Assembly: GCA_023663725.1 (NCBI GenBank)
Contig: JAMPGX010000007.1
Span: 62,001-126,000, forward strand
Source: a bacterium
GTDB taxonomy: Bacteria > Bacillota > Clostridia > Lachnospirales > Lachnospiraceae
Reading direction: 5' to 3'
Length of the DNA: 64,000 bases
The translations under genes were made by a program, and so were the position numbers. The notes beneath the pieces were generated by a model that worked only from the letters and a program-made list of their open reading frames with translations, made no database searches and was not told the DNA's origin. The first letter of the stretch is position 1, and each line of letters begins with the position of its first letter. Shown one piece after another: positions 54,197-63,307 of this stretch.

Positions 54197-55435
54197 ATGT
54201 ATTCATTAGATGAAGTGAGAAACGTCGATCCGGAGATCGCACAGGCCATCGTGGACGAGCAGGCTCGGCAGAACAGCCATATCGAGCTGATCGCGTCTGA
54301 GAACTGGGTGAGTAAGGCAGTGATGGCAGCCATGGGCAGCCCTTTGACCAACAAATATGCGGAAGGATATCCGGGCAAGCGCTATTACGGCGGATGTGAC
54401 TGCGTGGATGTGGTGGAGAATCTGGCCATCGAGAGGGCCAAGGAGCTGTTTGGCTGCGACTATGCCAATGTGCAGCCCCACTCTGGCGCTCAGGCGAACA
54501 TGGCGGTACAGTTTGCCGTGTGTAAACCTGGGGATACCATCATGGGCATGAATCTGGATCACGGCGGACATTTGACCCACGGCAGTCCGGTGAATATGTC
54601 CGGCAAATATTTCCATATTGTGCCCTATGGTGTTAACGACGAGGGATTTATCGACTATGACCGGCTGCGGGAGATCGCACTGGAGGCAAAGCCCAAGATG
54701 ATTATCGCCGGTGCCTCCGCCTATGCCAGAACTATAGATTTCAAGCGCTTCAGAGAGGTCGCCGACGAGGTGGGCGCTGTGCTGATGGTGGATATGGCGC
54801 ATATCGCCGGACTGGTGGCGGCCAATCTTCATCCCAGCCCTATCCCTTATGCGGATGTTGTGACCACCACCACCCACAAGACCCTGAGGGGTCCCAGAGG
54901 CGGTCTGATCCTGTGCAATCAGGCGGCAGCGGATAAGTACAACTTCAACAAGGCGATTTTCCCTGGCATTCAGGGCGGTCCGCTGATGCATGTGATCGCT
55001 GCCAAGGCCGTGTGCTTTAAGGAGGCGCTCAGCGACGAGTTCAAGACATACCAGCAGGGAATCATCGACAATGCCCAGGCGCTGTGTAAGGGTCTTATAA
55101 GCCGCGGCATCAAGATCGTTTCCGGCGGTACAGACAATCATCTGATGTTGGTGGATCTGACCAACTTTGGCTTGACCGGCAAGGCGGTGGAAAAGCTGCT
55201 GGATGCAGCGCACATCACCTGCAATAAGAACACGATCCCCAACGATCCTCAGTCGCCCTTCGTGACCAGCGGCGTGCGTCTGGGAACTCCCGCCGTGACC
55301 TCACGCGGCATGAACACGGAGGACATGGACAGGATCGCTGAAGCGATTGCGCTGGTGATCAAGGGCGGCGAGGAGAAGATTCCTGAGGCGAGGACTATCG
55401 TGCAGGGATTGACAGACAAATATCCGCTCGACTGA
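54197..55435 (+). CDS. glyA: Serine hydroxymethyltransferase
   Basis: A 412-residue PLP enzyme interconverting serine and glycine with tetrahydrofolate. Blocks: [46 protein letters not shown] and the PLP site [16 protein letters not shown] with Lys228. ATG 54197 follows AGGAGGA; in-frame sequence back to 54146 is leader. It has its own promoter, and the next gene starts 33 bp later, likely in the same transcript. Confidence 0.97.
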   Translation: MYSLDEVRNVDPEIAQAIVDEQARQNSHIELIASENWVSKAVMAAMGSPLTNKYAEGYPGKRYYGGCDCVDVVENLAIERAKELFGCDYANVQPHSGAQANMAVQFAVCKPGDTIMGMNLDHGGHLTHGSPVNMSGKYFHIVPYGVNDEGFIDYDRLREIALEAKPKMIIAGASAYARTIDFKRFREVADEVGAVLMVDMAHIAGLVAANLHPSPIPYADVVTTTTHKTLRGPRGGLILCNQAAADKYNFNKAIFPGIQGGPLMHVIAAKAVCFKEALSDEFKTYQQGIIDNAQALCKGLISRGIKIVSGGTDNHLMLVDLTNFGLTGKAVEKLLDAAHITCNKNTIPNDPQSPFVTSGVRLGTPAVTSRGMNTEDMDRIAEAIALVIKGGEEKIPEARTIVQGLTDKYPLD

Positions 55436-55468
55436 GCGATTCGCAGGAAATAAATCTGGAAAAGAGGG

Positions 55469-56560
55469 ATGAAGTTGAAGGCAATCAGGGTAAAATATTT
55501 GGCTCTGGCTTGCGCTGTGTCGCTGGGATTGATTGGCTGTGGTCAGGAGGCCCAGGTGGGCGGCGCGGTGGACAGAGGCCTCGACATGGAGGATTATACC
55601 AGAGAGGAAAGCTCTGACAGTGGAGAAATGAGCGATGCGGGGGGAGCAGAGGGAGTCTCTGCGGAGAGCGCCGGCGAGCTCAATGAGTACGGTCTGGACG
55701 CGGAGACGATGGATCTCCTCAAATACAATATCTATGTGGAACTGAACAATACGATTGTGGAGATCATGGATGACATCAACAATTATTTTCTGGTGGTGGA
55801 CACGGCGGATGAGTTCCGATTTCGAGATGACGCCGAGTACAGCTACGGATACCGGATCAAGGGCTTTAATCTGGATGCGGTGGAGGACGCGGAGCTGGTG
55901 TATGGGATGGAGCCGTTCTATGAGAATCTTGACGGTCTCGTGAAGGATATGCTGCCCTCCGTGCGCGAGATCATAGACGTCTTTAACGCCATTGACGATT
56001 CCGAGTACACCTATGAGGAAAATCAATACCAGCAGCCCAAGGAGAACCATATTCGTCTGATGGCCTGTCTGGATGAGTTCACTCATTATGCCGAGGCATA
56101 TCTGGAACAGGTTGATATCATGGCGAATGAACGAAGCGCGGCCTACGAGGAGAAAATGCTGGAGGAGGGGCGGCTGATCACCTATTATTACAGCCATATG
56201 CTGACGGTCTCCTCTCAGATTTTGGATGAGATTGATGATCAGGGCATTGATGATTACAACCTGACAGAGCTGGATCTGACGCCGATCTATCCACTGTTTG
56301 AGGAGCTGCAGGCTACTGCCGCCGCTTGTGATGAAGCCGTCACCGACAACAATCAGCTAATGAAGGAATCTCTGTCGAACCGCCAGGTATATGCGGGAAA
56401 ATGGAGCAGTCTGGTGCAGGCGTTTGAATGGATGATCAAGCAGGTCGAGAGCGGAGTGCCCTACGAAGACCCTTCCAGGGAGTACTTGGGTGGCCTACAG
56501 CACATTTATGTGGTGCTGTCTGACCGCGTGGATGAGTATAACGGTATTTTTACCGAGTAA
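55469..56560 (+). CDS. YiiG-like (DUF3829) lipoprotein
   Basis: A 363-residue protein with lipobox LIGC (cysteine near 24), an acidic Ser/Gly/Glu-rich spacer, and a long all-helical domain (from about 78) with LNNTIVEIMDDINNYF and TYYYSHMLTVSSQILDEI. This resembles DUF3829/YiiG lipoproteins, whose function is unknown. AGAGGG is directly before ATG 55469, so the TTG at 55475 is an alternative start. Confidence 0.75.
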   Translation: MKLKAIRVKYLALACAVSLGLIGCGQEAQVGGAVDRGLDMEDYTREESSDSGEMSDAGGAEGVSAESAGELNEYGLDAETMDLLKYNIYVELNNTIVEIMDDINNYFLVVDTADEFRFRDDAEYSYGYRIKGFNLDAVEDAELVYGMEPFYENLDGLVKDMLPSVREIIDVFNAIDDSEYTYEENQYQQPKENHIRLMACLDEFTHYAEAYLEQVDIMANERSAAYEEKMLEEGRLITYYYSHMLTVSSQILDEIDDQGIDDYNLTELDLTPIYPLFEELQATAAACDEAVTDNNQLMKESLSNRQVYAGKWSSLVQAFEWMIKQVESGVPYEDPSREYLGGLQHIYVVLSDRVDEYNGIFTE

Positions 56561-56589
56561 ACATATGGAGTAAAATTGGCAAAAAGTTC

Positions 56590-56618
56590 TTGCGTTTGCA
56601 GGGGATTCGTGCTAGAAT
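56590..56618 (+). promoter_or_regulatory. Promoter of the ACT-hom-aspartokinase run
   Basis: TTGCGT (56590-56595), a 17-bp spacer and TAGAAT (56613-56618). Confidence 0.6.
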
Positions 56619-56659
56619 ATCTTTCGGCGGCGCACAAATGTGCGCGGGAGAAACACAAC

Positions 56660-57103
56660 ATGAAGGATAATATCAAATATTACATGGTGCGTCAGAAGGC
56701 GATTCCAGAGGTGCTCCTGAAGGTGGTTGAGGCTAAGGGGCTCCTGGAATCGGAGAAGGTGGATACCATACAGGAAGCGGTGGATGCGGTCGGTATCAGC
56801 AGAAGCTCCTTCTATAAGTATAAGGATGATATCTTTGAGATTCATGACAATGCGCGAGGGACGACGATTACAATGGGCTTTCAGATGGATGATGAGCCGG
56901 GACTGTTATCTGACGTGTTGAGGATTATCGCGGGATTTCGGGGAAACATTCTGACAATTCATCAGAGTATCCCCATCAATGGCATTGCCTCGCTGAGCGT
57001 CAGCATTCAAGTGCTGCAAACCACGGGGGATGTCTCCAGGATGATTCAGGAGCTGGAGCGTCACAGGGGAGTGCATCATGTGATGATTATGGCCAAGGAG
57101 TAA
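56660..57103 (+). CDS. ACT-domain protein (PheB/UPF0735 type)
   Basis: A 147-residue protein. The N-terminal part has an HTH-like stretch (EAVDAVGISRSSFYKYKDDIF); the C-terminal part is an ACT domain (TMGFQMDDEPGLLSDVLRIIAGF, SIPINGIASLSVSIQV). ACT domains bind amino acids, and this family often lies before hom, so it may sense an aspartate-family amino acid. ATG 56660 follows GGGAG. The gene ends 60 bp before hom. Confidence 0.9.
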   Translation: MKDNIKYYMVRQKAIPEVLLKVVEAKGLLESEKVDTIQEAVDAVGISRSSFYKYKDDIFEIHDNARGTTITMGFQMDDEPGLLSDVLRIIAGFRGNILTIHQSIPINGIASLSVSIQVLQTTGDVSRMIQELERHRGVHHVMIMAKE

Positions 57104-57163
57104 TGGAACAGGGCCGAAGTGAGCAAACGGAAGGGCTGCCAGGCAGCAGAATGTGAGGAAGAT

Positions 57164-58375
57164 ATGATATATGTAGCAGTATGGGGATATGGCACTGTGG
57201 GAAGCGGTGTGGTGGAGGTCATCGAGAAAAATAAGGAGATGGTCAACAAAAAGTCCGCCGCGGAGCTGGAGATCAAGTATATTCTGGATCTGCGGGAGTT
57301 TCCGGGAGACCCTTATGAGCACAAGGTGGTTCACGATGTGAATATCATCCTTGAGGATCCCGATGTGACGATCATCTGCGAGACGATGGGGGGCGTGAAG
57401 CCTGCGTATGAGTTTACCAGAGCGGCGCTGCTCAAGGGCAAGAGTGTGTGTACCTCCAACAAGGAGCTGGTGGCCAGCCATGGACCCGAGCTGCTGCAGA
57501 TCGCCCGCGAGCACAGCTGCAACTATCTCTTTGAGGCCAGTGTGGGTGGCGGTATTCCTATCATCCGTCCTCTAAATTATTCGCTGACTGCCGAGAAGCT
57601 GGAGGCGATCACAGGCATTTTGAACGGTACGACCAACTACATTCTGACCAAGATGGAACGGGAGGGAGCCGATTTTGCCGCTACCTTGAAAAAGGCTCAG
57701 GAGAAGGGATATGCGGAGCGCAAACCGGAGGCGGACATAGAGGGCTATGACGCCTGCCGTAAGATTGCGATTCTCTCATCGCTGATGACAGGGCGAAACG
57801 TGTCGTATGAAAAGATTTATACGGAGGGCATCAGCCAGATCACGGCGGAGGACTTTGTCTACGCTCGGGCGGCGGGCAGATCGATCAAGCTTCTGGCCAT
57901 GAGCAAGGACACTCCGGAGGGAACGCTGGCGATGGTGGCTCCCTGTATGATCACTGCCGACAACCCGCTCTTTATGGTCAGCGGCGTGTTCAACGCGGTG
58001 TGTGTGCGCGGCAATATGCTGGGTGACTCCATGTATTACGGAAGGGGCGCGGGCAAGCTGCCCACCGCCAGCGCGGTAGTGTCTGATGTCGTGGACTGCG
58101 CCAGACATCAGGGCAAGACGATCATGTGCTTCTGGAGCCAGGAGGAGGAAAAGCTGGTTGACATCAGCGAGGTGGAGAGAGGCTTCTTTGTGCGGGCTAG
58201 GGCCGACGCCGCGTTGGATGTGGAGAAGGCTTTTCCCGGCGCTGAGCGCATCGAGACTGGGGAAGAGCGTGAGGATTGCGGCTATTTTATTCCCCCTATA
58301 AAGGAGAAGGAATTTGCCGTCAGATATGAGGCTCTGGGCGACAGGGTGCTGAGCAGGATTCGTTTAGAGGCATAG
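57164..58375 (+). CDS. hom: Homoserine dehydrogenase
   Basis: A 403-residue enzyme that reduces aspartate semialdehyde to homoserine for threonine and methionine. VAVWGYGTVGSGVVEVI is the NAD(P) loop; TSNKELVASHGPEL, FEASVGGGIPIIRPLN and GILNGTTNYILTKM are the family blocks; Lys and Asp near DIEGYDACRKIAIL are catalytic. There is no long C-terminal ACT domain, but the last about 85 residues may be a diverged regulatory part. ATG 57164 follows GAGGAAG. Confidence 0.95.
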   Translation: MIYVAVWGYGTVGSGVVEVIEKNKEMVNKKSAAELEIKYILDLREFPGDPYEHKVVHDVNIILEDPDVTIICETMGGVKPAYEFTRAALLKGKSVCTSNKELVASHGPELLQIAREHSCNYLFEASVGGGIPIIRPLNYSLTAEKLEAITGILNGTTNYILTKMEREGADFAATLKKAQEKGYAERKPEADIEGYDACRKIAILSSLMTGRNVSYEKIYTEGISQITAEDFVYARAAGRSIKLLAMSKDTPEGTLAMVAPCMITADNPLFMVSGVFNAVCVRGNMLGDSMYYGRGAGKLPTASAVVSDVVDCARHQGKTIMCFWSQEEEKLVDISEVERGFFVRARADAALDVEKAFPGAERIETGEEREDCGYFIPPIKEKEFAVRYEALGDRVLSRIRLEA

Positions 58376-58460
58376 CGCAATAGGGATTTGGCGCGACGGA
58401 GCATTGGGATTGGATAGGGCAGGATACAAATCTATATAGGAAAGAGGGATCACAGCTGAC

Positions 58461-59780
58461 ATGAGGAAGGTAGTGAAATTTGGCGGCAGTTCTCTGGCAA
58501 GTGCCGAGCAATTCAAAAAGGTAGGCCGCATTATTCGAGCGGATGGGGAGCGGAGGTTCGTTGTGCCCTCCGCTCCCGGCAAGCGCTACAGCAATGACAA
58601 TAAGGTCACAGATATGTTATATGGCTGTTATGCGCTGGCGGATGCAGAGCAGGATTTCAGCGCGGAGCTACAGGCCATCAAGGAGCGTTATCAGGAGATT
58701 ATCGCAGGGCTTGAATTGTCTCTGTCTCTGGAGGAGGAGTTTGCGGTCATAGAGAGGATGTTCAGAGAGAAGGCTGGCAGCAATTACGCTGCTTCCCGTG
58801 GAGAATATCTGAACGGTATTATTATGGCAGCTTATTTGCAATATGAGTTTGTGGATGCCGCAGATGTCATCTATTTTGATGAAGATGGCGAGTTTGACGC
58901 GGACAGAACCAACGATGTGCTCTCCGCCAGGCTCGCTGATTGTGAGAGCGCGGTGATTCCCGGCTTTTACGGTTCTATGCCCGACGGCAGAATAAAGACC
59001 TTCTCCAGAGGCGGCTCGGATATCACCGGTTCCATTGTCGCCAAGGCTGTCAAGGCGGATGTGTATGAGAACTGGACGGATGTGTCGGGGGTTTTGGTTA
59101 CCGACCCACATATCATAGACAATCCTGAGCCCATCGATGTGGTCACATACAGGGAACTGAGAGAACTTGCATACATGGGATTTCCGGTACTGCATGAGGA
59201 TGCGATCTTTCCGGTGCGCCAGCAGGGAATCCCCATCAATATCCGCAACACCAATGCTCCGGAGGACAGTGGTACATGGATCGTGGGAAGTACCTGCCAG
59301 AAGTCCAGATTCGTGATTACCGGTATCGCTGGCAAGAAAGGGTTCTGCGCGGTGAATATCGAGAAAGATAAGATGAATTCCGAGATCGGTTTTGGCCGTA
59401 AGGTGCTGCAGGCCTTTGAGGACAACGGCATTTCCTTTGAGCATGTGCCCTCTGGAATAGACACGTTGACTGTGTTTGTCCATCAGGATGAGTTTATGCA
59501 CAAGGAGCAGCAGGTGGTGGCGGCAATTCATCGCATGGCGGAGCCGGAGTCCATTGAGATCGAGTCTGATCTGGCGCTGATCGCCGTGGTCGGACGGGGG
59601 ATGAAATCCACCCGTGGGACGGCGGGCCGCATATTCTCCGCGCTGGCTCACAACAATATCAATGTAAAAATGATTGATCAGGGCTCTTCTGAGCTTAATA
59701 TTATTATTGGCGTGGCCAATGACGATTTTGAAAATGCGATCAGAGCGATATATGAGATCTTTGTGATCGCGCAGCTGTAA
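58461..59780 (+). CDS. Aspartate kinase
   Basis: A 439-residue aspartokinase, first step of the aspartate pathway. VVKFGGSSLASAEQF, FSRGGSDITGSIVA and NWTDVSGVLVTDP form the kinase domain; two ACT domains follow (from about 295: FVITGIAGKKGFCAVNIEKDK; then LALIAVVGRGMKSTRGTAGR). The double ACT suggests feedback control by lysine and/or threonine. GGAAAGAGGG lies upstream. It ends the aspartate group with a strong terminator. Confidence 0.95.
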   Translation: MRKVVKFGGSSLASAEQFKKVGRIIRADGERRFVVPSAPGKRYSNDNKVTDMLYGCYALADAEQDFSAELQAIKERYQEIIAGLELSLSLEEEFAVIERMFREKAGSNYAASRGEYLNGIIMAAYLQYEFVDAADVIYFDEDGEFDADRTNDVLSARLADCESAVIPGFYGSMPDGRIKTFSRGGSDITGSIVAKAVKADVYENWTDVSGVLVTDPHIIDNPEPIDVVTYRELRELAYMGFPVLHEDAIFPVRQQGIPINIRNTNAPEDSGTWIVGSTCQKSRFVITGIAGKKGFCAVNIEKDKMNSEIGFGRKVLQAFEDNGISFEHVPSGIDTLTVFVHQDEFMHKEQQVVAAIHRMAEPESIEIESDLALIAVVGRGMKSTRGTAGRIFSALAHNNINVKMIDQGSSELNIIIGVANDDFENAIRAIYEIFVIAQL

Positions 59781-59789
59781 TTACACATG

Positions 59790-59834
59790 AGAACCTGTCT
59801 GGAACCGACAACTGTTCTGACAGGTTCTTTTTTT
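59790..59834 (+). terminator. Terminator after aspartokinase
   Basis: AGAACCTGTC...GAAC pairs with GTTC...GACAGGTTCT, then a run of T. Confidence 0.9.
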
Positions 59835-59947
59835 CCTGTTAACAGGAATTAAAATACTGATAATATGAAGCGAAATGTCGAAAATTGCCTAAATTTGGAA
59901 ACACAAAAAGAATATTGAAAAAAATAAAAGAAATTTATAAAAATGTG

Positions 59948-59975
59948 TTGACAAATAGAAAATACGTGCTATAAT
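59948..59975 (+). promoter_or_regulatory. Near-consensus sigma-A promoter of a non-coding transcript
   Basis: TTGACA (59948-59953), a 16-bp spacer and TATAAT (59970-59975). It is the best promoter in the window, but no gene starts within 370 bp. Confidence 0.75.
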
Positions 59976-59981
59976 AAAATC

Positions 59982-60238
59982 ATACAAAAGAGATTGATTA
60001 ACCGATTCCAAAATAAACACAGGAGGAAGGGCCAATGTACTAAAGATAATGGAATCCAAAATACAATAAGGAGGTATAGGCCGTTGGACAGCATAGTTTG
60101 AAGAGAGCACATCAAGAAGCGTTTGATGTGCTCTCTTCCGTTGTGAGAAATTTCGCGCTTACGCGCTTCCTGCGTTTGCTTGCGTATACACATTTTGCTC
60201 ATATGGGAGTGGAGCGCAACCACACAGATGAGCAAAAT
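59982..60238 (+). ncRNA. Putative small RNA or leader with two mini-ORFs and two hairpins
   Basis: The transcript would carry two direct repeats (GATTCCAAAATAAACACAGG.. at 60004-60033 and GAATCCAAAATACAATAAGG.. at 60052-60082), each ending in a strong ribosome binding site. The first is followed by ATG TAC TAA (60035-60043), the second by TTG GAC AGC ATA GTT TGA (60084-60101). A perfect 16-bp hairpin (60100-60138) and a second one (60192-60238) followed by an AT-rich TTAATTTTAT come next. It may be an independent RNA or the leader of the GH3 gene at 60356. Confidence 0.5.
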
Positions 60239-60355
60239 TCTTAATTTTATAAAAAAAAGTATTTTTGTGTAGAAAAAAGCCGGATGATAAGGTATACTTT
60301 TGCTGTATGCAGGCTGAAACAAGACTGGTAGAAAGCATTGAGGTTTGAAACACAG

Positions 60356-61711
60356 ATGGACAATCAACAGGAGAAGATACAACAGCAGAGAGAAATCCGG
60401 CGCAGGCGCAGACAGCGGAATCAGATATTAGCCTATACCGTGGTATTGATCTTGATTGCGCTGATGGCTGTCGGCATTGTCAGCGGCGTTAAGTATATAA
60501 AAGAGTTCAGGGAGCAGAGTCGGCAGGAGGAGTTGGATTGGCAGGAGCAGCAACAGACGAGATTGGAGGAGCAATTGGCGTCGGAGGAGGGAGCGCTTCC
60601 TACCCCTTCTGAGGAGCCGGATGCGACTTCTGAGCCCTTACCGGAATTGACTCCTGAACAGAAGTTGGATGAGGTTATCGTTGCAATGATTGAATCCATG
60701 CCGCTGGAGGATAAGGTGGCAGGATTGTTCTTTGTGACGCCGGAGTCTATTACGGATGTGAATGTGGCAGTAAAAGCCGGTGACGGCACCAAGGACGCAT
60801 TGACCAGATATGCCGTGGGAGGCATTTTATATGACAGGAAAAATATCAAGGATGCGGAGCAGTTTAAGGAGATGCTCAGCAATACGGATCTGTATAGCAA
60901 GTACCCGATCTTCCTCGGTGTAGAGGAGGAAGGAGGCGCTGTCAGCCCGTTGGCGGATGCAGGATTGATCGACAAGCAGAGTTCTGCGGTGGACATAGGC
61001 GTCGGAGGGGATGCGGCGATGGCATATCAGGCGGGAAGCGGTCTGGGCCTTGGTCTGGCCTCCTATGGTATCAACGTGAACCTGGCGCCAGTAGCTGATC
61101 TGGCCAATGTTGAGAGCAGCGTGATGACAGCCAGGGCTTACGGAAGTGATGCGACAGAGGTTTCTGCCTGTGTGGTGAACATGATAAACGGACTGCAGGA
61201 ACAGGGAGTGACTGCATGTGTCAAGCATTTTCCCTGCGGAGGGGGTACTGCATCGGATACACATGACGGGCCAGCAGTTTCGAATCGGAGTGAGGAAGAG
61301 CTGCGCAGTCAGGAGCTGGCAGTTTATCGGAGCAGCATTGATTCAGGAGTACAGATGATCATGGTGGGACATGTGGCAGTTCCTGCCCTGACGGGTGACA
61401 ATACGCCGGCGTCTCTTTCTCCTCTGGTAGTGACAGAGCTGTTGCGCAATGAGATGGGGTATGGCGGTGTGATCATTACAGACGCTATGGATATGAAAGC
61501 GATCTCCGAGTATTATGACTCCGCTCAGGCGTCTGTGCTGGCCTTGAAAGCGGGCTGCGATATGATTTTGAGGCCGGAGAATTTTAAGGACGCCTATGAA
61601 GCAGTGTTGGCGGCGGTGCAGGATGGAACGATTGCGGAGGAGCGAATCAATGACGCCCTGCGCAGAATATATCGGATTAAGTGCGCAGACCGTCTGGAGA
61701 CAGGCGACTGA
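60356..61711 (+). CDS. Membrane-anchored GH3-type (NagZ-like) protein with altered motif
   Basis: A 451-residue protein with a basic N-terminus, one membrane helix (about 24-45), a charged/Pro-rich spacer, and a glycoside hydrolase family 3 N-terminal domain. The NagZ motif KHFPGxG-x3-DxH reads KHFPCGGGTASDTH (His303 and Asp301 kept, Gly changed to Cys), and the usual EEGGRV reads EEEGGAV, losing the Arg. The probable nucleophile Asp376 (ITDAMDM) is present. Such enzymes remove N-acetylglucosamine; the two changes leave activity open. ATG 60356 has only a weak site; TTG 60338 is possible. Confidence 0.85.
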   Translation: MDNQQEKIQQQREIRRRRRQRNQILAYTVVLILIALMAVGIVSGVKYIKEFREQSRQEELDWQEQQQTRLEEQLASEEGALPTPSEEPDATSEPLPELTPEQKLDEVIVAMIESMPLEDKVAGLFFVTPESITDVNVAVKAGDGTKDALTRYAVGGILYDRKNIKDAEQFKEMLSNTDLYSKYPIFLGVEEEGGAVSPLADAGLIDKQSSAVDIGVGGDAAMAYQAGSGLGLGLASYGINVNLAPVADLANVESSVMTARAYGSDATEVSACVVNMINGLQEQGVTACVKHFPCGGGTASDTHDGPAVSNRSEEELRSQELAVYRSSIDSGVQMIMVGHVAVPALTGDNTPASLSPLVVTELLRNEMGYGGVIITDAMDMKAISEYYDSAQASVLALKAGCDMILRPENFKDAYEAVLAAVQDGTIAEERINDALRRIYRIKCADRLETGD

Positions 61712-61767
61712 TAATGTGCGGTTTTTTGAACAATTTTATACAGGATATGTAATCCGGGAAAAAATGG

Positions 61768-61796
61768 TTGACAAAAGTGCGTTGCTGTTGTATAGT
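61768..61796 (+). promoter_or_regulatory. Promoter of tRNA-Gly
   Basis: TTGACA (61768-61773), a 17-bp spacer and TATAGT (61791-61796), 28 bp before the tRNA. Confidence 0.8.
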
Positions 61797-61824
61797 ATAT
61801 TTTGTTCAGAACAATCTGACATGT

Positions 61825-61900
<76 letters not shown>

Positions 61901-61910
61901 TTAAATGTGT

Positions 61911-61937
61911 GGGAACGTTGATTTTATCAGCGTTCCC
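61911..61937. terminator. Hairpin between tRNA-Gly and the integrase
   Basis: GGGAACG-TTGAT / ATCAG-CGTTCCC, with T-rich sequence on the plus-strand side; it may end transcripts from both directions. Confidence 0.6.
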
Positions 61938-61960
61938 GCTCTTTGTGTGTGTCTGAAAAA

Positions 61961-61992
61961 CTGTAGACAACTGTAGACAGTACTTTAGTACT
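61961..61992 (+). repeat. Direct and inverted repeats at the integrase end
   Basis: CTGTAGACA occurs twice at 10-bp spacing (61961-61969 and 61971-61979), followed by AGTACT-TT-AGTACT (61979-61992), which overlaps the integrase stop. These could be arm-type sites for the integrase. Confidence 0.4.
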
Positions 61993-63196
61993 ATTGCAGC
62001 GCTTTTGCCATGAGGTCATAGGTCTGGTCTTCTGTGAGCGGATTGTAGATATATCCCAAAGTAGTGGACAGATTGCTGTGTCCCAGCATCTCCCGGATAT
62101 AGTCTATCGGCACACCGTTGGCATTCAGCATACTGGCGTATGTTTTGCGCATCTTGTGGGTGCTTTTGGTGGGTGTACCCTGATGCTCCGCAAATTTTTC
62201 CAGAACATAGGCAATCTGTCTGGCTGTGATGCGTTCCCCATTTTTCATAAAGATGTAATCGCCCTCTCTGGGGATTTTATTTAGGATGGCGACAGCGTTG
62301 GGAACCAATATCACAAAACGGTCACGGTTTGTCTTGGTATGCTCCACAACCTCATAGCGGTTGGTTGTCTGGTCTCTGATTTCCTCACGAACGATATGCA
62401 GATGGTTCTGGTCGCACTGGTCGCTCCATCTTAAGGCAACCAGTTCCCCAACACGCAGGCCGAGCAGAAAATTGATCTTGACGGCAAGGAAAGCGGTATC
62501 CTCTGTAGCGGCATACATTTCATCAAGGTAATGGTTTAATGTCTGTAGCTCTTCTGTGTTGTATGTCTCCGTTCTGCCTGTCTTTCTGACGATCTGGCGG
62601 TATCTGACATGTATCTCGATCTTGTCCAAAGGATTTTCGCTCAGATAGTTTCTGCGCAGGGCATAGGTGTACATTCCGCTTAAGATGGTTTTTACATTGC
62701 ACCACTCCTTGCGGGAGAGATTGAATTCCCTTACAATCCGGTTGCATTCTTTTTCCAGAGTAAGCTCATCAATCTTTTTTATTTTCATCCCATGCAGGAC
62801 GGAGGGCTCAAAGTATTTGCGGTAGTGCTGCGCATGTCTCTTGATGGTGTTGGGGCTGTTGGTGACGGTGGCCTTGTAATCCAGCCATTCCTCATACAGT
62901 CCGTGAAATGTTAAATTGTCAAGGTGCGAATTCTTGAAATAAATGGGAACAAGTTTATCCAATAGTTCCTCTCTTGTGGGTGCCTTGATATTCTTTCTTT
63001 TTCCAGCGGCATCCTTATAGCATGTCTGCCAGCGCCCGTTTTCCCCGGACGGGGGAGTAATTGCATAAGGATGTATTTTTGCGATTTGTTCTTTTCTGGT
63101 GGCCATAAGCGTATCAAGCACACTGTCTACATCTATTATACCAAGAGCTGCCAGTTGCTGCAAGAGATCATTGTTATGGATATCTGTTTTTTTCAA
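61991..63196 (-). CDS. Tyrosine-type site-specific integrase
   Basis: A 401-residue phage-type integrase. The N-terminal part (HPYAITPPSGENGRWQTCY) is the arm-binding domain common in Clostridia; a SAM-like core-binding domain follows (FHGLYEEWLDYKATVTNSPN); the catalytic domain holds Arg (LLGLRVGELVALRWSD), His-x-x-Arg (HKMRKTYAS), a second His (MLGHSNLSTTLGYIY) and the final Tyr. The start appears to be TTG 63196, since an in-frame TAA lies 12 bp further up and the sequence resembles relatives from there; ATG 63106 is the alternative. It lies beside tRNA-Gly. Confidence 0.93.
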   Translation of the reverse strand: MKKTDIHNNDLLQQLAALGIIDVDSVLDTLMATRKEQIAKIHPYAITPPSGENGRWQTCYKDAAGKRKNIKAPTREELLDKLVPIYFKNSHLDNLTFHGLYEEWLDYKATVTNSPNTIKRHAQHYRKYFEPSVLHGMKIKKIDELTLEKECNRIVREFNLSRKEWCNVKTILSGMYTYALRRNYLSENPLDKIEIHVRYRQIVRKTGRTETYNTEELQTLNHYLDEMYAATEDTAFLAVKINFLLGLRVGELVALRWSDQCDQNHLHIVREEIRDQTTNRYEVVEHTKTNRDRFVILVPNAVAILNKIPREGDYIFMKNGERITARQIAYVLEKFAEHQGTPTKSTHKMRKTYASMLNANGVPIDYIREMLGHSNLSTTLGYIYNPLTEDQTYDLMAKALQ

Positions 63197-63232
63197 TTCT
63201 GAATATTACAGACGGGGCATAGGATTTTCGGG

Positions 63233-63260
63233 TTTAGGATTTAGGATTCAGGATTCAGGG
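63233..63260 (+). repeat. Four tandem heptamers between integrase and rep genes
   Basis: TTTAGGA, TTTAGGA, TTCAGGA, TTCAGGG without gaps, with further half-matches on both sides (TTTAGGG at 63268). They lie in the short gap upstream of both the integrase start and the rep end, and may be protein-binding repeats. Confidence 0.5.
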
Positions 63261-63307
63261 ATTGTGTTTTAGGGTTCATACTGCCACGAAGTGTTTCTCC
63301 TTTCCTG

